DNA of 64,000 bases from Apiospora phragmitis. Taxonomy: Eukaryota > Ascomycota > Sordariomycetes > Amphisphaeriales > Apiosporaceae. Location: NCBI GenBank assembly GCA_038363925.1, contig JAQQWL010000005.1, positions 2,356,001 to 2,420,000 of the forward strand, read 5' to 3'. The translations under genes and the position numbers were made by a program. Under the pieces are notes generated by a model that saw nothing but the letters and a program-made list of their open reading frames with translations, was not told the DNA's origin and did not search any database. Each line of letters opens with the position of its first letter. Positions within the stretch are counted from its first letter, which is position 1. Positions 23,419 through 34,029 of this stretch are shown piece after piece.

Positions 23419-25867
23419 TCAATCTTTCAAAAGCGCGGCATCTCTTCTGAGGACCAAGTATGCCGCGGCAAGGTCATTCGCCAGCTGGTTCTCACCAGAG
23501 ATCTTCATAATAGTGGCTCTCTTAGCCATCATTTCACACTGCTTGTTGATATCCTCCATGCTGGAGTAGTGATTGAATGCCTTCTCAATCGCTTCGGACG
23601 CCTTCGTCATGTATTCCCTCCTCTTGTGGGACTTGGCTGGCATTGTGCCTGCCATCCCCATGTATGCATCGCCAAGGAACGAGTATAGCTTGGCCGTCAT
23701 GGCCGAATTCTCGCACTCGAGGCTTCGGGGTAGGACCGCCATCAGAAGCTGGATAGCTGGCTCAAAGTCGCCCAGCGAATTGATTATATTGGCGACTGCT
23801 CCGATGGCCGGCCAGAGGTACGGGATCAGGCGGGCGCGCCATGCAACATTGGCGGCTCGGATGGCTATGGTGAAGCCCTTCTGCGGGCGGCCACAGCGGT
23901 CTAGGAGTTCGGCTTTTATGAGCAAAAGTCGTACCCGGAGGGCGATATCCTTGTGCTCGTCTCGCAATTCGGAAACCAGACCCTCGACTTTGGCGAAAGC
24001 TTCTTCGAGGTTGCCCCGTCGGATAAGACACTCGATGTGCAAGCTATCAATAACGAAAGCTAAATCCGGCTCGAGATCTTCGTCTTTTGATTGCAAGAGC
24101 TGAGAAAGTAGGCGCTCTGCTCCATCTAGGTTATTACGATGCAGGTCGCGGCGAAGTTTGATGATACCCTGAATTTGTGCCAGTACTGATTGGCCTTCCA
24201 GGCCCTAAGGGAATTGGTGTTCATCTTCTCCAACTTTTCCAAAGCTTCATCATATTTGCCCTTCAGTGCAAGCATGGAGGCTTGGCGGCAAGTCACTTTC
24301 AGCTCGTCGTCGAAGATCGTATGCCTTGCATGGCATCGGAGGAAGATCTCGCAAGTGGTTGACGATAGATAGGAGATCCCGAGTCTGTCCCATAGCGCAA
24401 TACTAAGGGCGAGTTGGTTTCCCATTGAGCTTTTCATGTTCCTTTCGATTAGGATTTGAGAGCTGCGGACCATATGCTCAAGAGCCGTGGCAATGCTCTC
24501 GCCATTAGACAGTGTCATCTTCGCCTCGCTCACGAGTGCTGAGCTCCAAAGCGTCCACATGCCCGTCTCCTTTGCTTTGCTTCTAAGGAATGCCAATGAC
24601 TCCTTTCCTGTACCTAACATGCTGTTCGACTCGAGCTCTCGAGTTACCTCGGGATGTGCCCGGCCAAAGTGGAAGAGCCAATTCAATGCAAAGTTCAAGC
24701 AGGTAATGTCTCGGTTCTCGCGGGCTGTAGAGACCGTCTCGAGCATAGCGGATACAGCCTCCTTGTGACACCCGAAGTCTGCCTGCAGGACAGCAAGATT
24801 CATCAAGGCGTACTGGTAGAATAGTCGATCCCGATGTTGCATTGTGTAATCGAAGTATTTATGCAAATAGTCAAAGGATGTCGAATAATCCCCTGCCCGC
24901 CAAGCATCTAGGTAACTAGAGAAGATCTTAGTCGGTATCCTGAGGTGTAGAATATGCATGAAGACCAACCTAAGGTAATGCGACAAACTCGGCACCATGT
25001 AACTGTCGTTTAGTAAGTCGTGGAATTGGCGATATATCTCCTGGGGGATACGATTGCCATATTCTAAACGTATTAGTAACCAACTACAGCACACCCTAGA
25101 TCATATCTTACTTTGCATCTGCTCAATCTGGAACTCCAGAAGTTTTTCTATGTCATCGGTGCTGACAGGCAATGTAGAGCTTGGGTCGTCCCGGAGCATA
25201 TCGCCATAAGCAACAGAAGCAACGGCTTCCACATCACATCCCCACGTCATTTCGCCTTCTAGGAGTACATTGTCGAAACTCAGTCGCTGGAAACTAGGGG
25301 TTTTTTTCCGGTAAAAAGCGGCCGTGGTTTGGCGGTACTTGACGAAGTCCTTCCACAGGTCGAGAGCATCATGGAACCGAAGCCTTGTGAACTCTAGCTG
25401 TGCTCTCCGTATGAATGCCCCGAATGGGGAGTTTCGAGAAAGTAGTATGACCTCCGGGCTGGGGGTGTGACTCCTAGTTCCGTATTGCGCCGGAGTTCCT
25501 CTTTGGTCTTGACCAGCAGCTCAGACCGCCGCTCGAAGAACTCATGGAGGGCATCCAGCGAATTGATCTTCCATAGCTTGTCGAGGAAAACATACCACAG
25601 GCTGCGACCAGGCATTCCTGAGGCCGCTGTGTGGGGGCTCAGGACTTTTTCAAAATCCGCAATAGAGATGACCAGGCTGACCGTACGCTCGGCTTTTTCC
25701 CACCGACTTGCTCCATTGGCGGGCTGACCTGAGATCTCGCGGTCGATCAAGTGTGAAGTGATAAAGGAGAGCACATCGACGATAGAAGATGTGGGGACTG
25801 CCTTGTCGATGTGCAGCTCAATCAGAGCAAGAAGACCTATTTTGGCCGGCGTTAGAAACCGCGACAT
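23419..25867 (-). CDS. APC5: Anaphase-promoting complex subunit 5, two apparent frameshifts
   Basis: The product is a TPR-type scaffold subunit of the APC/C ubiquitin ligase in the nucleus. The start MSRFLTPAKIGLLALI at 25867 is typical. One intron, 25064-25111 (48 nt, GTAAG..TAG, TACTAAT branch), joins 25112-25867 to 23419-25063. Two single-base deletions break the frame. One is near 25455-25471, in a run of five C, between ..ELGVTPP and PEVILLSRNSP. The other is near 24165-24177, after ..NQYWHK and before GIIKLRRDLHRNNL. Allowing one missing base at each gives 801 codons exactly. Neither site can be an intron. Because APC/C is essential, assembly error in short homopolymers is the simplest explanation, but decay is possible. 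It lies next to MAT as in related fungi. Confidence 0.88.
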
Positions 25868-26875
25868 CTTGTTGACTTTCTGCAGCAAATGGCAAGCAGA
25901 ACTCCGAGGTGGCTGGTAAGTAACAGGAGTTTAACATGACATGTTCCATCCGCATGTTCATGAACAACAGCCACTTGCGCCTACAAGGGTAGTAGTGCAA
26001 ATAGTAGGTCAACGATTGGCACACTTGACCAATTGCTGTTGCATACGTCTGCTTCAGCCTCCACGATGAAGACTAAACTGTTCACCGCTGCTACACAAGG
26101 CAAAAAGTCTCTGAATTATCAGAACAAAAAAACAACAGTCGGGATTGTGCAATCGCCATCTGGTTGAGGTTAGATGGTATGTAGTTGCTTTAAACTGATG
26201 CACAAAGCGCGTTCTTCCTTAACGCGAGATGGTAATATGCTTCCTTAAATGCATAGACTATCACGTGAGTAACCGTTGCCATTGAGATTAAAGCACATAT
26301 CTACACACATTTCGCTTAACTGAATAGCAACTCCCATGACTTTACTGGCGTATCGAAATATCTCTTTTATGAATGATCCCATCTAAAGAAATAAAATGCA
26401 CTATGGACAGCACCTTAACATGGTCACCAAGACTCGGTCTTTCCTCCTCACCACCATTAGGCGTTGAAGCCAATAGCACAGTGCATTGTCTGTTAGCAAA
26501 TTGTTGGCTCGTTCCTAGGCAGTCATGGGGTACGCACGGTATGGCCCCCCATACGGCCTCCTACTAGACCTACCACGAGAACACCACTGCAAGAACGTTA
26601 TCCTTGTAATCTTTTCATGTATTATTACTGGTGGGCTCTACTTCTTGCAGGCTTCATACAGCCCATACGCTTGATACATACATAGCTACGTTCCCTCGGC
26701 AGACTCTATGTGGCAAGACAGTCCCAGGGCAACGTGTCACGTGGTATCGGCCCAGAAGCAGCCCAAAGCGACCCCTGAAATTCCAGCATCCATCCGACTC
26801 ACACCTCCAACCCTTTGCTAGCTAACAAACAACTGTATGAGCCCTGGTGAAGGAGATCGCTGATGCCAGTCAGGT
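25868..26875. other. Intergenic, APC5 to MAT1-1-2
   Basis: This 1-kb stretch is where the alpha-box gene MAT1-1-1 might be expected from common gene order. I find no frame resembling an alpha-box and no other gene. It contains the APC5 promoter and the MAT1-1-2 3' flank. Confidence 0.55.
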
Positions 26876-28546
26876 CTAGATTTCATCAACACCCTCCAGC
26901 ACGGCGCAGGCCTGGTCAGATCGGCTATCCTTGACGTGACGTTTTGACAGCAGATCCTTTAGCGCAGCATTGAAGTAATCAAGTCGTAGATTATGTACTG
27001 CGTCGAACCGAGGTCTTCCCTTCTGTCGAGCTGTCAGCCTGTTGTTGTTCAAGTATGTCCAAGGAGGCCACCCTACACTTACCAGGAGCTTTTGGTCGTA
27101 TATCTGGTAGCCAGCATGGGTACCGCGAATCTAGTCGTGGCGAGATCTGTGAGTAATGCATCTTTTATCACTGTGTGGAAGCCACAAACCTTGATGACCC
27201 GTGTCTTCCAATAGTCCTCACCAGTTTCCAAGGAGATCTCCTTTGAATGCATCTGCTCTTGTCAGCGACCCTCAGGAGAAGTTTCCGAGAAGACTCACCT
27301 CAGATACACTGTTGTCCTTGACAACTCGAAACTAACATGCCGCCAGTCAGTATAGAAGGCCAGCGAACTTGGTTTTTGGGTTGATTTCCACTTACCTTTT
27401 TGACTTTGAGCAGAGCTACTCCATACTTGTCATAGTGCTTGCACCAGATAGGGTACACGGCCTGAGGCAAAATGATCTCAAGAGGGCCATCCTGCTCATC
27501 GGGCTCTTCAGTGCTATCCTCCACGGTGTAGCGACGGGTGGTGGTCAAGTCCGGCTGTCGTTGGTTGCAGAGGAAGTCACGCCACGCACTGCCCTTCTCC
27601 ATACGAATCGGAGTCTGGTGGCCGCAGTAGCTGCGCCACGGGCAATTTCCATCGTCCTCTGGCAGGCAAAGCTCGTAGTTATTGCTGCTAATATCAACCC
27701 GGGTTCTCCAGCCATAGGTCAAGCCACATGAGTTGCCGGGAAGCTGCTGCCATTCCTTCTGTGCCCGGGTGTTCTTGCCCCAGATCTTGGCAATCTTCAA
27801 CAGGGGGTTAAGGAGAGCCGCTGTCTCACGAAGAAGATCTCTGCTTGCTTCCAGGAGGGAGCTGTTCGTACCAACGTACTTCTCCATCAAGCGAGACCTC
27901 TTCTCTAGATGATGCCATGCGCTCTTTGTTTCCTCGTAGTGCTTGTGGAACCCTACGCGAACATCTTCAATGCCTGCAGGGAAGTACGCACGGCGCAGTA
28001 CCTCGTAGCCCGGACCAAAGTCTTCACCATAGTGTCTTGAGATGATATCGACCCATGGTACCAGCTTGTTAGTCGTCTTCTCCATGAGCGGTAGGAAACC
28101 TGTAATACGTTCTTCGCTCACAGCTTGGCAATGGACTGGCCAGGCGGAGCCGAAGACGACTTTCCAGTGCCAGAAGCTACTGATGTGCTTCGTGAGAAAG
28201 CCATGCCAAAAACGTGTCTCGATCAATAAGAGAACAATGTCCAACTGACGGTCCGAGAACGGAACATCTTTGGTCATGGCAATCCACTCGGGGATCTGCT
28301 CGTCAATATCTGACATGAAGCGGATGAGGTCCTCAAAAGCTGGCGCCAGTTAGTTGAGTGCCAATGTGCTCAAGTAGATGTTGCGATATGATATGGAAAC
28401 TTACCAGACATAGGATATGAGGTTTCCCTCCTGCCATTGGATATATCATCAGCAAGCGACAGCATATCATCCGTATCAAGGCCATGTTCTATGGTGATGC
28501 TTGCAACCAGCGCCAGCAAGTGCTCCTTCTCAGTGGCATCCATCAT
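26876..28546 (-). CDS. MAT1-1-2: MAT1-1-2-type mating-type protein (PPF/HPG domain)
   Basis: Five exons: 28405-28546, 27396-28339, 27299-27331, 27083-27252 and 26876-27038; every junction keeps phase, giving 483 residues. Introns are short (44-65 nt). The overall pattern fits MAT1-1-2, found so far in Sordariomycete MAT1-1 loci. It shows an acidic N-terminus, a helical region with LLIETRFWHGFLTKH, a Cys/Trp-rich centre with LPGNSCGLTYGWRTRV and NCPWRSYCGH, and a tail with VCGFHTVIKDA and RPRFDAVHNLRLDYFNAALK. MAT1-1-2 is required for ascus development or fertility in several species; its biochemical activity is unknown. The start is 28546; a second ATG follows at once (28543). It is transcribed divergently from the HMG-box gene. 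The family assignment is from remembered family features, not a database search. Confidence 0.75.
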
Positions 28547-29137
28547 CGCAGTTTAGGTTACGATGGCTTTCTGGAGTCAGGAAGGATGACAGCAACTACT
28601 CAAGCTGTGGGATAAGTCAAGTAATGTGTCTTGATGGGGGACGACGCGGCGAGGGTGGTTAAGTAGGTAGCGCTAACTCAAGGGGGTACTTCAAAACAAC
28701 AACCCAAGGACAATCACCATCGACTTACAACCTACTTTAGGTATCAACTGCACAACTGCCCTTCCTGCTCATCCGAGGCTGGATTCCCTATTGCCGAAGA
28801 TGCTGATTGTCCTATTGACAATCCTCCACACATTGCAGTCCCCAAGCTTCAGCTGCTCTTAGCTGTCTGAAAACACTTCTTCATTTCACTAACACATCAC
28901 TTACTCACTTGACCGACACCTCTCAAACATCTTTTCAGTTCAACTGATTTTTCCACCCTTCAGTTAAACTAATTGCACACTTCACACCTCAAGTTTCCAT
29001 CTCATCCCATCACCACCACCCTGAGTTCATCTCGGTTTTGATCTCATCAATTGCTGTTGTATTTGTTGCCTCCACGTCCTTTCTACTGTTCATTCTACGC
29101 ACTTGATACCATCAACATCAGTCCACTGGAACCAACA
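28547..29137. promoter_or_regulatory. Divergent promoter of the two mating-type genes
   Basis: The start codons of the MAT1-1-2-type gene and the HMG-box gene are 0.59 kb apart and face outward. The part before the HMG gene (about 28,860-29,060) is strikingly rich in C and T on the plus strand, including CTCATCCCATCACCACC, as is common just upstream of fungal transcription starts. No specific binding site could be assigned. Confidence 0.6.
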
Positions 29138-30756
29138 ATGGCTGACCATTGGAACCAACCTGCTACTGCTGCTGCTGGACAGCAGCAGGATGATCTGAGA
29201 CGAATCCAGTCCATCTGGGATTCACTGGAGCTACAGCTCAGCCTGTTCAGTCAGGTCATCGCCCTTGGCCCTGGTGTTTATGAATCTTGGAGCCCGGTCA
29301 TGCGAGATTTCTTCAAGCTGAAGATGGAGTGAGTGATGATGCCGCCTCATCCACCCAGTCTTGTAATTTCATATAATGCTAACCTAATTTGTTTTCTTCT
29401 TTCCAGAGCAAGATATAGCTGCGAAGCTCTTTACCTCTCTGACTCTGGAAGTCATGGACGTGTCTTCCTTGCTCCTAGCATTGCCCTTAGCACTGAGCGG
29501 ATGAGCATTTGCGCCCCTCGCCACCAAGGCGAATTGCCTGTTTTTGTTGCACACGGAGGAGCTGTGCAGGCTTCAGGAGCTGGAACGCAACAGACCGCCC
29601 AGAAGCAGTCTCTCGACCCTGAGACTGTACAGCAGATGATCCAGCAGTCTGTTCAACAGGCTGTCCAGCAGGTTATGCAACAGTCGCTTCACCATCTATC
29701 GCTCTCTCCCCAGAAGTCGACCAACGGCTACGACAGTCCCAACAATCAAGATGGCTCGCCGAAGAAACGGAAGCTTGAGCTGTCCCCGATGAAGAAGAAG
29801 ATTAGAACACCCGCCAAGAACAACAACCCACACACGCCTCCTACCATGACGCATGGCCAAGGCTAGATGCCCGAGTCTGCCAATGGTAGCACTGGATATC
29901 GAGGCGAGGATGACGATGGTCACAGTGATGGTGGCTTCGTTGATACCGGGTCGAAGTATCGTAAGAAGGCCTACGCATCTGGTGGCCCTCGCCCTGCGAA
30001 CTCTTTCATGCTGTACCGCAAGCATGTGCACGCAGAAGTCACCGCCCAGAACCCTGGCGTGAAGAATGCCCAGATCTGTACGTATTTGAACCTGCACACA
30101 TACCCATAGGGACTTGAACAAAGCTTACTGATCCATGAACAGCTCAGATCATTGGTCTGCAGTGGCGCAACCTACCTGAGGAGGAGAAGGATGTCTGGAG
30201 GGCCTGTCAAGAAGAGGCCGCCGCCCAGCACAGTATCATGTATCCCAACTACAAGTACACCCCCAAGCAGAAGTGCGAGAAGGAGAACGACACGCCGAGC
30301 AAGGGCAAGGGTCCCTCGAAGAAGCAGCAAGACCATGCCACCTCTCAGTCCTCCTACGAACTCCCGCCGTCTCCCTCGTGGAATAAAACCTCGTTTGGAG
30401 ATGTCGAGCCTGAGCCGATCAACCCGATATTGGACCAAATGGCATCAACAGGATCGAGTGAGACCTTCTTCGACCAAGCCATGGCCGCAGAGGCCCCCGT
30501 CGGTCATCCAGCCAGCACTGGCACCAGCAATAGTATTGGCGAAGCAGCCGAGGGAACCAACCAGGACCTTGCTAACGTCGCCTACGATGATTCCGCCAAT
30601 GTTGCTGCGTACAATGTAGCAATCTACAATGAACCGGCCACTTACGGTGCTGGTTATGACGGCTTCAGCAATGAGTACTTCGAGATGGGCGACTGGGATT
30701 TTAGCGTCGACATTGATGCTGCCATGCGAGATTTCGATTTCAGCCTGTCGATGTAA
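29138..30756 (+). CDS. HMG-box mating-type protein (MAT1-2-1 or MAT1-1-3), internal TAG
   Basis: Exons are 29138-29328, 29407-30077 and 30143-30756; phases agree over 492 codons. The start MADHWNQPAT has context ACCAACAATGG. A glutamine-rich stretch at about residues 148-170 and a basic patch KKRKLELSPMKKK precede the HMG box (about 259-330: RPANSFMLYRKHVHAEV, then QIIGLQWRNLPEEEKDVW, ending MYPNYKYTPKQK). The second intron splits a serine codon inside the box, the position conserved in fungal MAT HMG genes. Codon 217 is TAG (29864-29866), in frame, immediately followed by ATG and the HMG half. No acceptable intron removes it. As it stands the gene gives a 216-residue N-terminal peptide, and the 274-residue HMG half would need a separate start or readthrough. 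The choice between MAT1-2-1 and MAT1-1-3 is open. Confidence 0.82.
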
Positions 30757-30787
30757 CTGGCGGATCAGTGAGTGGTGTATAGAGGAA

Positions 30788-30916
30788 GAAGCTTTCGGCA
30801 TCTCTGTGACGGTGCGATAGTTGAACAGGAGGAACTTTCAGCATTTTTGTGACAGTGCGATAAGTTGAATAGGAGGGAGCTTTCAGCATTTTTGTAACAG
30901 TGCGATAGTTGAATAA
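30788..30916 (+). repeat. Three ~44-bp tandem repeats 3' of the HMG gene
   Basis: Three imperfect copies of a 43-45-base unit follow the stop codon. The shared core is CTTTCAGCATTTTTGTGACA then GTGCGATAGTTGAA, with copy starts near 30788, 30832 and 30877. The first copy is the most diverged. They lie 32 bases past the stop, probably in the 3' UTR. Confidence 0.85.
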
Positions 30917-31250
30917 ACAGGGTCATGATGACTGGTCCGAGTCCGTTATAATATCTTTCTGTACGGCCATACGTAGAGTGTTATTCCCCTGTTGCCCTGA
31001 TCCTTCACGAGGAGCTCTGCCGAATATCGAGTGCATGTAAGTTCGAGTAGTGGGGCTCGGTCAACTAGTCGTTCCCCCATTCACATTTTCATCTTGTAAA
31101 CCCGCCAACAATCTGTAATAATTATTTCAAGAAAGGCCTTGCTATCGTAATATGATTTAAGGGCGAAGGAAAGTTCTGGCAAAGGCTATTCTGTACCGCC
31201 ACGTACAGTCATCCAAATCAACAAAAGTTTTGCGTTAGTCAAGAGGGAAA
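30917..31250. other. Intergenic, HMG gene to TYW3
   Basis: Contains the end of the HMG transcript and the TYW3 promoter. Nothing else is recognised. Confidence 0.5.
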
Positions 31251-32509
31251 ATGGCGGGGTCTATCATCGGCGACGACTTCGCGGCCCGCAAGCGCAAGAT
31301 CCTGGCCCAGCTCGCGGTGCCCGACGCCGAGTACACGGACGCGTCGCCCAAGGGCACCGTGGACGCGGGCATCCGGGACCTGATCGACGAGCTCAACGGG
31401 CTGGACGGGTTCGTCACCACCAGCAGTTGCGGGGGGCGGGTGAGCGTCTTCGTCGAGGGGGTCAAGAAGCAGAAAGCCCAGAAAGCTGATGATGCTGATG
31501 CCGAAGACGACGACGACGCGATGAAAGCCCGCGAGGAGGCTGCCAGGAGAGATGGCGATGACGGGGAGGCGGCAGCAACAGCGCCGGCGGCGAGGCCGGC
31601 CGGGACGACCTTGGCGGCGATAGGGGGCAAGGGCGGCGGTGGGAACTGGCTCTTTGTGTCTCATGACCCGGTGGTCATCACGGAGGCAAATGGCGACCAG
31701 ATGGATCTGAAGGAGGTCCTTGGACTGAAGAACAGCCCCGAAGAGGTAGAGAGCGAGGGATCAGCGTTGAAAGAAGACACTTCTTCCTCAATGGCTTGCG
31801 CGAGACTCATCCACTTCAAATTCGAACCCATGGTAAGTAAACACCCGTAGAACCCAGCAGATGATAGCATTAGTGCGGAAGCTGTTGTATATGGACTTTA
31901 TCTCCTTGTCAACCTACAAACACAGCTGGTTTCCTACGGTTGTCACTCTGATGGCATTCGTTTCATACCGCATTCTCATAGGAATGAAAGGATTCGCTAA
32001 CCCGGCATTAGATCCTGCACGTCCTCGCCGCATCGCCAGCGCATGCCCAGCTCCTCCTACGCTGCGGTCTCCAAGCCGGATTCCGCGAGAGCGGCGCAAT
32101 CAACTTGACCACAACAGCATCAGCGGGGTCAGAGACGACGCCCACGCCGATGGTGGCGATCCGCTGTATGGGGCTGACCTTCGAGTCTCTGGTGGGAATG
32201 AAAGAGGGCGATAGAGTTCAGTGCACCGTGACGCCTGCGTACCTGCGGACGCTGGTGGATATCGGCAACGAGCGGTTCGCGGAGAACACGCGGCGGATCC
32301 AGCGGTTCCGGAGCGCCGTGCTGGAGGCCGTGGCTGCTCCCCCGGCATCTGGCCCAAGGTTGAAAGGAGATGGGTCAGTATGGGAGGATGCCGAGGCGAG
32401 GCGTGAGAGAAAAGAAGGCCGAAGGGTTGAAGAGGAAGGCTGCGCTGCAGAACCAGCAGCAGAGTCACGGCCAGCCCCTGGAAAACACAGTAGTAGGAGA
32501 CGATGGTGA
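31251..32509 (+). CDS. TYW3: tRNA wybutosine-synthesizing protein 3 (TYW3)
   Basis: Two exons, 31251-31832 and 32012-32509, give 359 residues; the 179-nt intron has GTAAGT and a CTAAC branch. TYW3 is the SAM-dependent methyltransferase that modifies the wyosine intermediate at position 37 of tRNA-Phe in the cytosol. The N-terminus DFAARKRKILAQL and SPKGTVDAGIRDLIDELN is typical, followed by the signature TTSSCGGRVSVF (usually SCSGR). A low-complexity Asp/Ala insert lies at residues 78-118. The core resumes with GGGNWLFVSHDPV, LIHFKFEPM and, in exon 2, ILHVLAASPAHAQLLL and YLRTLVDIGNERFAENTRRI. The C-terminus after about residue 310 is charged and poorly conserved, and may differ in the real gene. 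It is not known as a usual MAT neighbour. Confidence 0.88.
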
Positions 32510-32859
32510 CGTAGACTTGAATCTGAATACAGCTTTCACATGAAATTGATACAACGAATGCCCGGCTCTTCTCTTGGATATAATCAACACAAACTCACAC
32601 ACACTTACAATGAAATATGTAGCAGCCGAGATGGGCTCCATTCTCCTGAGCCCACCTCTTTCTCTCTATAAGATATTTTTACAGGAAGGCCCGGATTAAT
32701 CAAGGGGGGTTGCTAGTATCGTAGCATCGTACCATCCATCACCCACCCTGCTCTGCTTTCGTTTGATGATTCCCCTCGCCTCGCCTTCCACCAACCTCTC
32801 TTTTGCCCCCAATCACCCCGTCTCGTAATAATAAAACTCATCACTGCCGGCCGGCTTCT
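32510..32859. other. Intergenic between convergent TYW3 and MIC19
   Basis: A 0.35-kb gap between two 3' ends. It would hold both polyadenylation sites; AATAATAAAA is present near 32,826-32,835. No gene is seen. Confidence 0.5.
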
Positions 32860-33616
32860 TCATCGCACGACCCGGTCGACCCACTCCTTCTCCAGCTGGC
32901 GCACCTGCTCCCGGAAGTTCTCGACCTCCTGCCAGCAGTTGAGCGGGCGGCGGTCGTTGTCGCGCAGGCACTCGAGGACCCCCGTGCGCGCGCGCTCGAC
33001 GCTGTCGGGCAGGACGCGCAGCTGTTTCCGCTTGTCCAGCCGCGCGCGCAGGGCCTCGACCTCCTTGGACACGGTGTGGCGATTCTTGCCGCCGTCCTGC
33101 TGCTGGCCGTCGCCGTCGTCGGCCGCCGTGGTGGCTTTCTCGTACGCCGCCTTGAGGGCGGCGCTCTCGGACTTTTCCAGCTTCTTCAGCTCCTCGGCCA
33201 CGCGGGCTTGTACAGCGAGCTCGAGGGACTGGGCGCGGGAGACGTCGCTCTGCGGGGTCGGAAAGGCTCAATGGGTTAGTTACTCAGGCTGCCATAAGAA
33301 CGAGTGCGTCTGTATCTTGTAGGCTTGGTCCCAATGTCCTTGGCTGGGGTATGGACGGGGATGTAGAAATTGGGACCCGAAGAAGGTTGTTGTTTAATTG
33401 CCCGGGTGGAGGGCACAAAGTAACGGAGTGGTTCGTACCTCGCTGTTGCCTTGAAGACGCTCGACGACATCCTGTGATACACCTACGGGACCGGAGCTGC
33501 ATACATGGGTTAGTACAGGTTGCGCAACTTGTTCGGGCCATTGGGGGGAAGACGGACGCTTTCCAGACATATGCAGAAGACTGGCCATCGGCGGCCTTGG
33601 AAGAGCTCGCACCCAT
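32860..33616 (-). CDS. MIC19: MICOS complex subunit MIC19
   Basis: Three exons, 33558-33616, 33439-33496 and 32860-33249, phases agreeing, encode 168 residues. MIC19 sits on the intermembrane-space face of the mitochondrial inner membrane and helps form cristae junctions with MIC60. The N-terminus MGASSSKA is a fit to an N-myristoylation signal, as in the animal homologues. The central part is a predicted coiled coil (RAQSLELAVQARVAEELKKL). Near the C-terminus ECLRDNDRRPLNCWQEV contains the fungal CX10C cysteine pair, a half-CHCH that can form a disulfide, followed by REQVRQLEKEWV. Length and layout match fungal DUF1690 proteins. The exon 3 part is very GC-rich. Confidence 0.85.
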
Positions 33617-34029
33617 GATGTGTGTGCGGTCGTCAATTGGGGGTTGTCTGGGCCGGCCGGGGAGAAAGACACTCTACGTCTATTTCGCTGGGGTTTTGGT
33701 GATGCTGCTTTTTTTGGAGGCGCAGAGAGCTTCAAGTCACTCAATTGGACTGGAATGTTTCCTAGCTCTGGCGGAGCGGTTATTTCCGAGGCTCAAAGCA
33801 CAGCAGCCACTGGAGTTTGGACCTTGGGATTTTACTGTGGAGCCACCGGCGGCAGCTTCTGACGCAATGAAGTTGAGTTCCGGCTAACTTAACATGACCT
33901 CAGGTACCCGTCGCCCCCGTCGATGGGACTGGACAAAGGTTGCGACTAAAATACATAGATATGTACGTAGGTATCTTGCAAGAATGCAAACACAAAACGG
34001 ACGATGTATCAAGCGCATCAAATGATCTA
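33617..34029. other. Intergenic, MIC19 promoter to PL4 3' end
   Basis: Contains the MIC19 promoter. Open stretches on both strands overlap it but have no protein character that I recognise. Confidence 0.5.

Noticed and set aside
26000..26875. Possible alpha-box (MAT1-1-1) gene in the slot beside MAT1-1-2
   Set aside because: No frame on either strand resembles an alpha-box; only short random open stretches are present. A profile search would be decisive.
29716..29889. A 174-nt intron that would remove the TAG in the HMG gene
   Set aside because: Phase works, but the donor GTCGAC is very poor and the intron would delete the basic patch. It cannot be supported without cDNA.
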